Virus record (IMG/VR): IMGVR_UViG_3300042453_003799
Location: 1 to 38,082 of that record
DNA: 38,082 nucleotides
Reading direction: 5' to 3' (one strand)
From: a virus
The notes beneath the pieces were generated by a model that did no database searches, had not been told where the DNA came from, and worked only from the letters and a program-made list of their open reading frames with translations. Shown here in pieces: positions 17,917 to 25,441 of this stretch (its first letter is position 1; the number at the start of each line of letters is the position of its first letter). The position numbers were made by a program, and so were the translations under genes.

Positions 17917-18663
17917 TTAAAGTTTACTTTTTCTTAGTTCTTTTAATTCTTCTAAATTATATTCTATAGATTCAATATCTCTATCTATAAAAGTACTATC
18001 TAAACCTTTATGAATTACTCCTCCTGGTAGGCATAGTATAAAAGGATTTTCAGTTAGTTTACCTGGTGATTTTGGATTCCAATGAGTTAATTCCCAATCT
18101 AAACCAGCATTCCATGATGCATTCATGTATGGATAATCATACATTCTATCTAAAGGAATAGGCATCATATTTTTAATATCTTTAACACGCATAACCATAT
18201 GTCCAGCTCTACAAGCTCTTTTTTCACATAAACATCCAAATTTAGTTTTAATCCAACTTAATTCTTCATGTTCTTTACTCATATAACCTGTAGCTACATA
18301 CTTGTTAGGGTATGTATTTAAAATATCACAATATATACTTATTGGATCTTCAAATATATTATCTTGGTCTGTAAATTGAATAAAATCATAATCATCTAAG
18401 TTTATGTTTTCTAACATTTGAAGTAAAGCACCTCGTTGACCTAAATTAAATTCTGAGTTGTAAACTATAAAGTTATTATTAATATTTTTATTAATAATTT
18501 TTAATATTTCCTCTTTATTTTCTTGATCTGAGTTTTCAACTATGTAAATAGTGTTTGTTAATCCAGATTCTTGGATATCTTTTAATGAGTTAATAACATT
18601 TTTAATATGATGAGGTCTATTAAATGATGTTAATAAAGTAATTATTTTATTAGATTTTGACAT
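17917..18663 (-). CDS. GT-A (family 2-like) glycosyltransferase
   Basis: A 248-residue protein with the GT-A fold pattern: start KIITLLTSFNRPHHIKNVINSL (residues 6-27), the acceptor-loop pattern NLGQRGAL (73-80), and a DxD-type metal/nucleotide-sugar site in TDQDN (D99, D101). A late segment, AGLDWELTHW, is where the catalytic base region would lie. It has no membrane segment, so it is probably cytoplasmic and uses a nucleotide-sugar donor. It follows the GT9-like gene by two bases, suggesting coupled expression of two sugar-transfer steps. Being placed among fibre genes favours modification of virion proteins, but host surface glycans are an alternative target. The sugar and acceptor cannot be read from the sequence. 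Confidence 0.8.
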   Translation of the reverse strand: MSKSNKIITLLTSFNRPHHIKNVINSLKDIQESGLTNTIYIVENSDQENKEEILKIINKNINNNFIVYNSEFNLGQRGALLQMLENINLDDYDFIQFTDQDNIFEDPISIYCDILNTYPNKYVATGYMSKEHEELSWIKTKFGCLCEKRACRAGHMVMRVKDIKNMMPIPLDRMYDYPYMNASWNAGLDWELTHWNPKSPGKLTENPFILCLPGGVIHKGLDSTFIDRDIESIEYNLEELKELRKSKL

Positions 18664-18665
18664 TA

Positions 18666-19991
18666 TTATTTATTTAAAACCTTTAATATATCTTTTATTT
18701 GGATTAAATTCATACATTCTTTTCTTTCTGGTTGTTGAGCGTCTAACCACCATCTTCTATCATAGTAATTTTTACCACAATCTTTTTCTATATATTTTAC
18801 TCTATAATGTTTAGCATGATCATTATAAAATGGTGTTAAACAAATACCTACATTAGGTTTAATTGAAGAAGCAAAATGGTGAAAAAATGTATCTACACTT
18901 AACCATAAATCAGATTCTTCAATTAAACCAGCTAATTCAGGAATTGATTTATCTAAAACTTTTTCATCTACTCCGGCTTGACAATAAGGAGAAACAGGTA
19001 ATTTAGTATAATATGAAGGTAATTGGTTATCTTTATGAGAGCCTACTTGAACAACATAATAACCTAATTTTTTTAATTCATATACTAATTTAAACCATTT
19101 AAGTTCTGACCAATCTTTATTAGAATCTTGTCCTCCAACTTTAGCAGCTGTAATACTAATTAAAGCTAATGGTTTGTTTGTGTTATTTGTAATTTTATTT
19201 TTAGGTCCTGTATATTTTAAAATATCATTTATTTCTCGTTTTTCTCCATATAATTCAAAAAATGCATCTATAATTGTAGTTATGTTATTTGTAGACCCAT
19301 AAGTATAAACAAATCGTTTATATCCTCCAAATAATTCATCATCCCAACCAATAAATCCTTTACATTTAATATGTTCTAAAGAAGATGGATATACACAAGA
19401 TATATAACAATCTTTACCTATTTTTTCTAATAAGGGATAAGCCATAACATGATCACCTAATCCACCATCTATATAAATTATTCTGCTGTAGAATAAAGGG
19501 TGTGATCTTTTTTTATCATATCTTTCTGAATCTGAAGATATATCTGGATAGAATGATGCTTTAGTTTTTTGAGTAATTAAATCCGCTATAAACCATATTA
19601 TAGATTGATATTTAGTGTCCCAATTAAGGCGTAATAAATCACTTGTTTTTGCTAATAAATAGGTATTATTAAGTATATCCCAGTCTTTAAAGTCAAAGTG
19701 TGTATTAGACTCATCTATAATTAAACTATATTCAGTTTTAGTTTTAGATATAAGTTCTACAAGAGAAGGTACAGATTGGTTTTCAGTTGGTGATACACTA
19801 TAAAAATAAGCAAGTGATGTTAGCTTATTTAATATATTTGGTTTTGACCAAGGTGTAATATCTTTACAATTAACTTGTAAAGTATGGAATTGAGATTTTA
19901 AAGGATGTTTATGTAATTGATCTAATAAAGTTAATAACTTAGTTTCATTCTCCGTATGAATGATAACAGTTATTTTATCATTTTGGGTCAT
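18666..19991 (-). CDS. GT-B (family 9/heptosyltransferase-like) glycosyltransferase with extra N-terminal domain
   Basis: A 441-residue protein. Residues about 168-441 fit the GT9 GT-B pattern: the Gly-rich loop IIYIDGGLGDHVMAYPLL (171-188), the donor-side strand and NKDWSELKWFKLVYELKKLGYYVVQVGS (291-318), and the signature SIPELAGLIEESDLWLSVDTFFHHFASSIKPN (349-380), which corresponds to the D-T/S-x-x-x-H-x-A motif of heptosyltransferases. Residues 1-150 begin like a GT-A domain (KITVIIHTENETKLLTLLDQL) but contain only IIDESN where a DxD would be expected, so this half may be degenerate. It is adjacent to the GT2-like gene and immediately follows small fibre-associated genes. The acceptor is unknown. 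Confidence 0.78.
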   Translation of the reverse strand: MTQNDKITVIIHTENETKLLTLLDQLHKHPLKSQFHTLQVNCKDITPWSKPNILNKLTSLAYFYSVSPTENQSVPSLVELISKTKTEYSLIIDESNTHFDFKDWDILNNTYLLAKTSDLLRLNWDTKYQSIIWFIADLITQKTKASFYPDISSDSERYDKKRSHPLFYSRIIYIDGGLGDHVMAYPLLEKIGKDCYISCVYPSSLEHIKCKGFIGWDDELFGGYKRFVYTYGSTNNITTIIDAFFELYGEKREINDILKYTGPKNKITNNTNKPLALISITAAKVGGQDSNKDWSELKWFKLVYELKKLGYYVVQVGSHKDNQLPSYYTKLPVSPYCQAGVDEKVLDKSIPELAGLIEESDLWLSVDTFFHHFASSIKPNVGICLTPFYNDHAKHYRVKYIEKDCGKNYYDRRWWLDAQQPERKECMNLIQIKDILKVLNK

Positions 19992-20045
19992 AACTTAATT
20001 GTATATAATAATTATAATGTAATAACTTTAATTTATTAAGCCAAA

Positions 20046-20447
20046 TTATACTACTGATCCTGATAAATCTACTATCTCAAAAGTTACTGATGGATTAAGT
20101 TCAGATAGTTTAGTCACAATAGCTTCATGAGAAGCTAATAGTACATTACCTTGAACATCTGTTTCTACAGTTCCAAAGTTTACAGCGTTAATAAGTATAG
20201 AACCTGTATAAGCAGGAGCAACATAATTTTCAGGAGTAATTACTACAGAAGAATCATAAGAAGGATAATAAGCTGGTTTAAAATTCCATATTTCAATATC
20301 TACTTCTACTGATGTGCCGTTATTAATAGCACATTGGATGTATAAATATGTTCCATTATAATATTGATCAATAGAACCAGAAGTAATTGTACTTTGATTG
20401 CTGTTATATTTCCAAACTGGGTTGAAATTTGATATTTGTATAGCCAT
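20046..20447 (-). CDS. Small fibre-associated structural protein
   Basis: A 133-residue beta-rich protein starting MAIQISNFNPVWKYNSNQSTI. It is rich in Ser, Thr, Asn and Tyr, with a compact core and no membrane segment. I do not recognise a family. It has its own ATATTTATAA motif only seven bases before the ATG, so any mRNA starting there would have almost no leader. It lies between a short fibre-region gene and the glycosyltransferase pair. It is probably a fibre tip, decoration or adaptor protein, judged by context and composition. Confidence 0.55.
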   Translation of the reverse strand: MAIQISNFNPVWKYNSNQSTITSGSIDQYYNGTYLYIQCAINNGTSVEVDIEIWNFKPAYYPSYDSSVVITPENYVAPAYTGSILINAVNFGTVETDVQGNVLLASHEAIVTKLSELNPSVTFEIVDLSGSVV

Positions 20448-20454
20448 AATTTTA

Positions 20455-20464
20455 TTATAAATAT
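20455..20464 (-). promoter_or_regulatory. ATATTTATAA late-type motif
   Basis: Coding-strand ATATTTATAA followed by TAAAATT, seven bases before the ATG at 20447. A transcript starting just beyond it would have almost no leader. Confidence 0.55.
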
Positions 20465-20465
20465 T

Positions 20466-21044
20466 TTAAGGATCAAGATAATTTAAAGTTAAACCTAAAT
20501 GTCTGTAGTAATTACTAGCTGGGCCTATAGATGATCCATTACCTGTATTCTTAGCATTAACTCCACTTACTGAATATAAAGTAGTTCCTGTGTCAACATC
20601 ATATAATAATATATCTACAAGAGTTCCAGCGGAAACGGGGACATTAGAGAAATACACAAATAATCCATCTCCACTCACTGTGGTATCTATATTTGAGTTA
20701 CTAGCATTACTACCCCCGGAACTAAGAGGATCTACATAAGCTACATTATTACCTGTTCCTAAATCAATACTAATGTTATTTATATCAGAAGAAGCATTAT
20801 TAGTAAAATTAAAATCAAATAATATATTAGCCCCTTGGTCTAAATTATAAAATTGACTTATCAAAAAATTATTACCAGGAGATATTGCGTTATTATAAAT
20901 AGCTAAACCAGCGGATGAATTTCTATTAATCACAGCATATGAACCTCTAGATGCACTTGCTAAAGTAATTAAAGTAGTACTTGATCTACCAAGTTCAACA
21001 TTTAACATACTAGAAGAAATAGGGCCTGAAGCTGGTATCGCCAT
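20466..21044 (-). CDS. Tail fibre-associated protein
   Basis: A 192-residue protein. The N-terminus, MAIPASGPISSSMLNVELGRSS, resembles a short conserved opening (PISxSxLNxELG) common in phage tail and fibre-associated proteins. The rest is beta-rich and Ser/Asn/Gly-rich, with NILFDFNFTNNASSDINNISIDLG resembling a small beta-sandwich. There is no membrane segment. It follows the S74-terminated fibre gene by two bases, so it is translated from the same mRNA and may cap or decorate that fibre. Function otherwise unknown. Confidence 0.6.
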   Translation of the reverse strand: MAIPASGPISSSMLNVELGRSSTTLITLASASRGSYAVINRNSSAGLAIYNNAISPGNNFLISQFYNLDQGANILFDFNFTNNASSDINNISIDLGTGNNVAYVDPLSSGGSNASNSNIDTTVSGDGLFVYFSNVPVSAGTLVDILLYDVDTGTTLYSVSGVNAKNTGNGSSIGPASNYYRHLGLTLNYLDP

Positions 21045-21046
21045 AT

Positions 21047-23758
21047 TTATTTAGTTTTAAGTTGTTCTTCTAGATTATTTACTTTATTAGTTAATTCTTT
21101 AATAGCTTCAATTAATAAAGGAACTAGTTTTTCATATTTGACAGCTTTATATCCACTGTCTCTAGTAGTAACTACTTCGGGTAGTATAGATTCAATTTCT
21201 TGAGCTATAATTCCTACATCTTTACCTTCAAAACCATGTAATATAGTTAAATCAGGATCTGGTTTCCAATCAAATGTATTACCAGATATTAAATTTACTT
21301 TATATAAAGCGTTTTCTATAGGTTGTATATTTTCTTTTAAACGAATGTCTGAGGTTGAGAATGCTACTACATCATTTGAAGCATCAAATCTACCTACAGT
21401 TGCACTAGCTCCTATTCCACCAATAGCTAATGAACCCGACATTGTAGTTCTACTTCCAGTAGCGTAAAATTTAATATTTCCTGATCCATCTGTTAAGACT
21501 ACAGTTGATGTTAAACTTAATGATGATGAGAAGCCTCCTATAATTGTATTATTACTACCTACAACATTATAACCTGCGTCTTTTCCTATGAATATATTAT
21601 TAACTCCAGCTATATTATTATACCCTGCTCTGTATCCTATATTTATACTATAATTAGCACTATTTATAGAAAAACCAGCAGTAGTTCCAATAGAAATAGT
21701 ATGAATGCCCGTTTTCATATCATAGGCAGTTTGGTATCCTAGAGCTACATTATTATTAGCTGTGTTAGTAGCAGCACCTGCTGGATTTCCTCTCATTGCT
21801 TGATATCCTAAAGCACAGTTATATTGAGCTGATGTGTTAGTAAAATAATAATGAGAAGTGTATCCAAATCCTAAATTAGCTTGGCCTGATGAAAGTTGCC
21901 CACATTGTGTTCCAAAGTAAGTATTATAGTTAGCAGTAGTGAGGGAGTTTGCACCAGCAGCAAATCCAAAAATAACATTACCTATACCAGAAGTGATAGC
22001 AGCTCCCGCTAAGTTACCGTAAACTGTATTTCTTATAGCTCCCGTAGTTGTAGCTTGTAAGGAACCACTTCCTATAGCAGCTGATGTTGAGTCATTAAGT
22101 AATCCTTTCCATATCCATACTGTATCTATATCTAATCTTTTTCTTAAAGGATTTATGTTTATAGATGCATTATCTAATGGGGCTGTTGCGCCTGTTGAAG
22201 CCGCAGTAAATGTTAAAAATCTATTAGCATCAGTATTATCTACAGCTACTGTTATAGTTGCCGGGGCCGCTCCTGATAAACCTGAGGTGCCTGAAAGTCC
22301 TGAAAGACCAGATGTGCCTGATAAGCCTGATAAGCCTGAGGTACCACTTAGACCTGATGTTCCTGAAAGACCGGATAAACCTGAAGTACCACTTAAGCCT
22401 GAAAGTCCTGAAGTTCCACTTAGACCTGATAAGCCTGAAGTTCCACTTAATCCTGAAAGGCCTGAAGTACCTGAAAGACCTGATAGACCTGAAGTGCCAC
22501 TTAAGCCTGATAAACCGGATGTGCCTGATAAACCAGATAAACCTGATGTACCTGATAAACCTGAAAGACCAGATGTACCACTTAGACCTGAAAGACCAGA
22601 TGTACCTGATAAGCCTGATAAACCTGAAGTACCACTTAGACCTGATGCTCCTGATAGGCCTGATGTACCTGAAAGACCTGATAATCCTGATGCTCCTGAT
22701 AATCCTGATGCTCCTGATAAGCCTGATGTACCTGAAAGACCTGATAATCCTGATGCTCCTGATAAGCCTGATGTACCTGATAAGCCTGATGTACCTGAAA
22801 GACCTGATAATCCTGATGCTCCTGAAAGTCCTGAAGTACCTGATAAGCCTGATGTACCTGAAAGACCTGATAATCCTGATGCTCCTGAAAGTCCTGAAGT
22901 ACCTGAAAGTCCTGATAAACCAGAAGTACCGCTTAGGCCTGAAAGACCAGATGTACCACTTAAGCCTGAAAGTCCTGAAGTACCTGAAAGTCCTGATAAA
23001 CCTGAAGTACCGCTTAGGCCTGAAAGACCAGATGTACCACTTAAGCCTGAAAGTCCTGAAGTACCTGAAAGTCCTGATAAACCTGAAGTTCCACTTAGAC
23101 CTGAAGTACCTGATAAACCAGATGTACCACTTAAACCAGATAGGCCTGATGTACCTGATAAGCCTGAAAGGCCTGAAGTACCGCTTAAACCAGATAAACC
23201 TGATGTACCTGATAAACCTGAAAGTCCTGAAGTGCCACTTAAACCAGATAGACCTGATGTACCTGAAAGTCCTGATAAACCAGAAGTACCACTTAAACCT
23301 GATGCTCCTGAAAGACCAGATGCACCTGACGGTCCAGCTAATGTATTATATCCTAAAGTTTTAGTTGATGTATTATAAGTTACAGCTACTGTATCTGAGG
23401 TAGAAGGCAAAGTAATAGCTTTAATTGATCCACTTAATTGGATTGAGTTATCACTACCTGAAATTACAATAGGTTCTGCTCCGTATTTACCTAAGAAAAC
23501 TGAGTTGTTAGCATTAGCTTGTATCACTGGTAAACCAGCAATTGTATTTACTGAAAATAAAACTCCTGATAAATCATCGTCTACTGAAAATAAAGTACCT
23601 TGGTTACCATTCACAGTAAAGATATTGGTTCTACCTGTAGAACCTGAGCCATATAATACCAATGAACCTGAAGCTCCTTGAGTGATATTTTCAATATATC
23701 CTAATGAGCTTGTAAAGCCCATTATACTCGAGGCTGGTGTTATTCTAATATCTGCCAT
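21047..23758 (-). CDS. Collagen-like tail fibre with YadA-like head and S74 self-cleaving chaperone
   Basis: A 903-residue fibre. Residues 1-140 are a beta-rich attachment part. Residues about 141-495 are Gly-X-Ser triplets. Residues about 540-780 repeat the NxxxGxxAG/AL pattern seen in trimeric adhesin heads. Residues 801-903 match the peptidase S74 intramolecular chaperone: SDIRLKENI gives the catalytic Ser803 and Lys808 dyad with the usual five-residue spacing, followed by DVGIIAQEIESILPEVV, KAVKYEKLVPLLIEAIKEL and a C-terminal coiled coil. In this family the chaperone trimerises, guides folding, then cuts itself off before the Ser. That indicates a trimeric beta-rich fibre and predicts loss of about 101 residues in mature virions. 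Confidence 0.88.
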   Translation of the reverse strand: MADIRITPASSIMGFTSSLGYIENITQGASGSLVLYGSGSTGRTNIFTVNGNQGTLFSVDDDLSGVLFSVNTIAGLPVIQANANNSVFLGKYGAEPIVISGSDNSIQLSGSIKAITLPSTSDTVAVTYNTSTKTLGYNTLAGPSGASGLSGASGLSGTSGLSGLSGTSGLSGLSGTSGLSGLSGTSGLSGLSGTSGLSGLSGTSGLSGLSGTSGLSGTSGLSGTSGLSGLSGTSGLSGLSGTSGLSGLSGTSGLSGLSGTSGLSGLSGTSGLSGLSGTSGLSGLSGTSGLSGASGLSGLSGTSGLSGTSGLSGASGLSGLSGTSGLSGTSGLSGASGLSGLSGTSGLSGASGLSGASGLSGLSGTSGLSGASGLSGTSGLSGLSGTSGLSGLSGTSGLSGLSGTSGLSGLSGTSGLSGLSGTSGLSGLSGTSGLSGLSGTSGLSGLSGTSGLSGLSGTSGLSGLSGTSGLSGTSGLSGLSGTSGLSGLSGTSGLSGAAPATITVAVDNTDANRFLTFTAASTGATAPLDNASININPLRKRLDIDTVWIWKGLLNDSTSAAIGSGSLQATTTGAIRNTVYGNLAGAAITSGIGNVIFGFAAGANSLTTANYNTYFGTQCGQLSSGQANLGFGYTSHYYFTNTSAQYNCALGYQAMRGNPAGAATNTANNNVALGYQTAYDMKTGIHTISIGTTAGFSINSANYSINIGYRAGYNNIAGVNNIFIGKDAGYNVVGSNNTIIGGFSSSLSLTSTVVLTDGSGNIKFYATGSRTTMSGSLAIGGIGASATVGRFDASNDVVAFSTSDIRLKENIQPIENALYKVNLISGNTFDWKPDPDLTILHGFEGKDVGIIAQEIESILPEVVTTRDSGYKAVKYEKLVPLLIEAIKELTNKVNNLEEQLKTK
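22671..22886 (-). repeat. 63-bp tandem repeat within the fibre gene
   Basis: A landmark in the plus-strand sequence, gaaagacctgataatcctga, begins at 22671, 22734, 22797 and 22860, exactly 63 bp apart. Sequence between landmarks is nearly identical, unlike the codon-varied repeats elsewhere, so this looks like recent unequal recombination in 21-residue steps. Confidence 0.85.
22891..23085 (-). repeat. 81-bp tandem repeat within the fibre gene
   Basis: A landmark beginning gtcctgaagtacctgaaagt occurs at 22891, 22972 and 23053, 81 bp apart, with nearly identical sequence between copies. Each step adds 27 residues (nine Gly-X-Ser triplets) and keeps the reading frame. Confidence 0.85.
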
Positions 23759-23767
23759 TTTTTATTT

Positions 23768-24115
23768 TTAAATTTGTGGATCAGGCAAAGGCACTGTCCA
23801 TTCTGGTGTTGCTAATAAATCTAATATAGGTTGATATTTATATTCTGGGTATACAGGGTTATATATAGAAGAAGGACGACCGTATGTTCCTGCTTCTACT
23901 ATATAATATTCAGTTTGTCCTGTAGTAGCATCAGTGTAACTTGATGTATAGCTTGCTGTTACTACAATTACATCATATTTTACAAATGTTTTTTCTTCAT
24001 CAACTGATAATCTTAAAGTAGTAGGATTTGCTTCTAATACTTGAGAAAAATCAATTGAGTTAGTTACATTTGTTGGTATTACTAACCAACGTCTATTTGG
24101 AAATTCATTACTCAT
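23768..24115 (-). CDS. Small fibre-region protein, uncharacterised
   Basis: A 115-residue soluble protein starting MSNEFPNRRWLVIPTNVTNSIDFSQVLE. It has alternating hydrophobic strands (YDVIVVTASYTSSYT) and a Pro/Trp-rich end. I do not recognise a family. It is placed between a lectin-like protein and the S74 fibre, nine bases before the latter. Its ATG lies only three bases beyond an ATATTTATAA motif that also touches the stop codon of the upstream gene. If the motif is a promoter, this gene would be leaderless or read from upstream mRNA. A minor fibre component is the best guess. Confidence 0.55.
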   Translation of the reverse strand: MSNEFPNRRWLVIPTNVTNSIDFSQVLEANPTTLRLSVDEEKTFVKYDVIVVTASYTSSYTDATTGQTEYYIVEAGTYGRPSSIYNPVYPEYKYQPILDLLATPEWTVPLPDPQI

Positions 24116-24118
24116 ATA

Positions 24119-24128
24119 TTATAAATAT
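24119..24128 (-). promoter_or_regulatory. ATATTTATAA motif almost touching a start codon
   Basis: Coding-strand ATATTTATAA three bases before the ATG at 24115. Its first base is part of the stop codon of the upstream gene. Confidence 0.5.
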
Positions 24129-25339
24129 TAACTTAAATTAAAACGTGTCTTATATTTTTGATAATTTTGTTGTACTTCATCTGCTGAAAGAGCTCTGTTG
24201 TATATTTTTGCAACAGGAATAGTTCCTGACCAAGCATAATTTCCTCCAGCTGCCCAGTATCCTATTTTAAAACCATCACTAAAATTTGCAGTTCCTGTTG
24301 AACCTTGAGCTCCTGCGTAATATCCATTTCTCCATACTCTAACATTAGTACCATCATATGTTATAACACAATGGATATATCCTGAAATTGATGGTGAAGT
24401 TGAGTGATAAAATTCACCAAAAACTCCTCCATGAGTATATGCCCAACTATAATCTCCATATTTGTAAAAAGCAGTATTAGTTCTACTAGCTATAGGCATT
24501 TTACCTTCTGCTCCTTTATAAGCTACATATTCTATAGTATATTGAGATACAGTACCAAAATTTGTTGGAATATTAATAACATCATCAGTTCCATCAAAAT
24601 ACATTTGTGCATTTGAAGTGTATGACATGTTAGTTAAATCTATAGTTGGATTATTTACTAAAGGAAGTAAACCTTGAGTTGTTGAACGAGTAGTCCCAGA
24701 AGGAATAATTTGTTGAGGTGGTCTAATAGTATCTCCAGGACATATACTTACCGCAGCTATTGATATTTTATTTGCTACATAATATTGATAATACCATAAT
24801 CCTGTATATCCTAAAGCTGCATTAGCATTTGTTGTAAAAGTATTCCAAGCATGATACCAACCATCTCCTAAAGATTCTACTTTATTTGTATCAAATACTC
24901 CATATTCTGTAATATAAGCACCTGCACTTGTATATTCATAATGATACATAAAATTAGGATGTGTGTATCCTGAAGTACTTTTATATATTATCTGATAAGA
25001 ATAAATTTGTCCTGGTAACCATATATTACTATTAAAACCTCCAGTATATTGAAAAAGATTTGGGCAACATTGTTGTCCTGGTGATGAATTAATTACTTCA
25101 ACACTTTGTACAGTTCTTTGTCCTAAAGTAGGAATATAAGCTGTTTCTGTATAACCATTAGATTCAAAAAATACTCCAGGTGAATATGTAGTTATATTAT
25201 ATCCATTATAATTTCTATTTGCTCCTGTTGTTATATTTGTGCCTGGTTGTCCTATATATGAATTATAAGTATCACCAGTATCATACATAAATACTGATCC
25301 ACTCATTACTACACTTCCATATCCATTTGCTGATGACAT
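24128..25339 (-). CDS. LamG/concanavalin A-like adhesin
   Basis: A 403-residue protein. Residues about 235-403 follow the LamG jelly-roll pattern: a QMYFDGTDDVINIP strand pair, YTIEYVAYKG, a central YIHCVITYDGTNVRVWRNGYYAG, and the closing VAKIYNRALSADEVQQNYQKYKTRF, the usual end of LamG-like domains in phage tail proteins. The N-terminal 230 residues are Tyr/Thr/Ser-rich and contain an adjacent Cys pair (QQCCPN); they may form a second beta-sandwich. It probably binds a carbohydrate or other surface receptor. A terminator (25364-25390) lies upstream, so its transcription may start in the 102-base gap, although no ATATTTATAA motif is visible there. Confidence 0.72.
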   Translation of the reverse strand: MSSANGYGSVVMSGSVFMYDTGDTYNSYIGQPGTNITTGANRNYNGYNITTYSPGVFFESNGYTETAYIPTLGQRTVQSVEVINSSPGQQCCPNLFQYTGGFNSNIWLPGQIYSYQIIYKSTSGYTHPNFMYHYEYTSAGAYITEYGVFDTNKVESLGDGWYHAWNTFTTNANAALGYTGLWYYQYYVANKISIAAVSICPGDTIRPPQQIIPSGTTRSTTQGLLPLVNNPTIDLTNMSYTSNAQMYFDGTDDVINIPTNFGTVSQYTIEYVAYKGAEGKMPIASRTNTAFYKYGDYSWAYTHGGVFGEFYHSTSPSISGYIHCVITYDGTNVRVWRNGYYAGAQGSTGTANFSDGFKIGYWAAGGNYAWSGTIPVAKIYNRALSADEVQQNYQKYKTRFNLS

Positions 25340-25363
25340 ATTTTGTTATTATATTTTAAATTT

Positions 25364-25390
25364 TAAAAAAAGGGGCGCTTTCACGCCCCT
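25364..25390 (-). terminator. Intrinsic terminator after the concanavalin A-like gene
   Basis: A 7-bp GC-rich stem AGGGGCG / CGCCCCT (25371-25377 with 25384-25390) and 6-base loop, followed on the coding strand by a run of T residues. Confidence 0.88.
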
Positions 25391-25394
25391 CTTT

Positions 25395-25435
25395 GCTATG
25401 TAAACATAGCACCACGTGTCCCCCCGCAGAGGGAC
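25395..25435 (-). other. Two extra hairpins upstream of the terminator
   Basis: Between the stop at 25442 and the terminator lie a 6-bp hairpin (gctatg, loop taaa, catagc; 25395-25410) and a 5-bp hairpin (gtccc / gggac; 25418-25435) with a C-rich loop. With the terminator they form a tandem three-hairpin element, markedly more GC-rich than its surroundings. Confidence 0.6.
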
Positions 25436-25441
25436 ATATCT

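Larger units (their letters stand above)
22272..23335 (-). repeat. Gly-X-Ser collagen-like repeat block of the S74 fibre
   Basis: About 118 consecutive 9-bp units. On top of the 9-bp period there are higher-order tandem repeats: a 63-bp period (landmarks at 22671, 22734, 22797, 22860), then an 81-bp period (landmarks at 22891, 22972, 23053). These correspond to 7 and 9 triplets. Part of the 63-bp array is identical to a stretch in the 27225 gene. Confidence 0.92.

Noticed and set aside
22272-23335. CRISPR-like regular repeats
   Set aside because: The repeats are in-frame coding units of 9, 63 and 81 bp with no unique spacers and no cas genes nearby.
22155-23378. 407-residue plus-strand Pro-rich frame opposite the S74 fibre
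   Set aside because: Same repeat shadow. The sense strand has a complete fibre with N-terminal, head and S74 domains.
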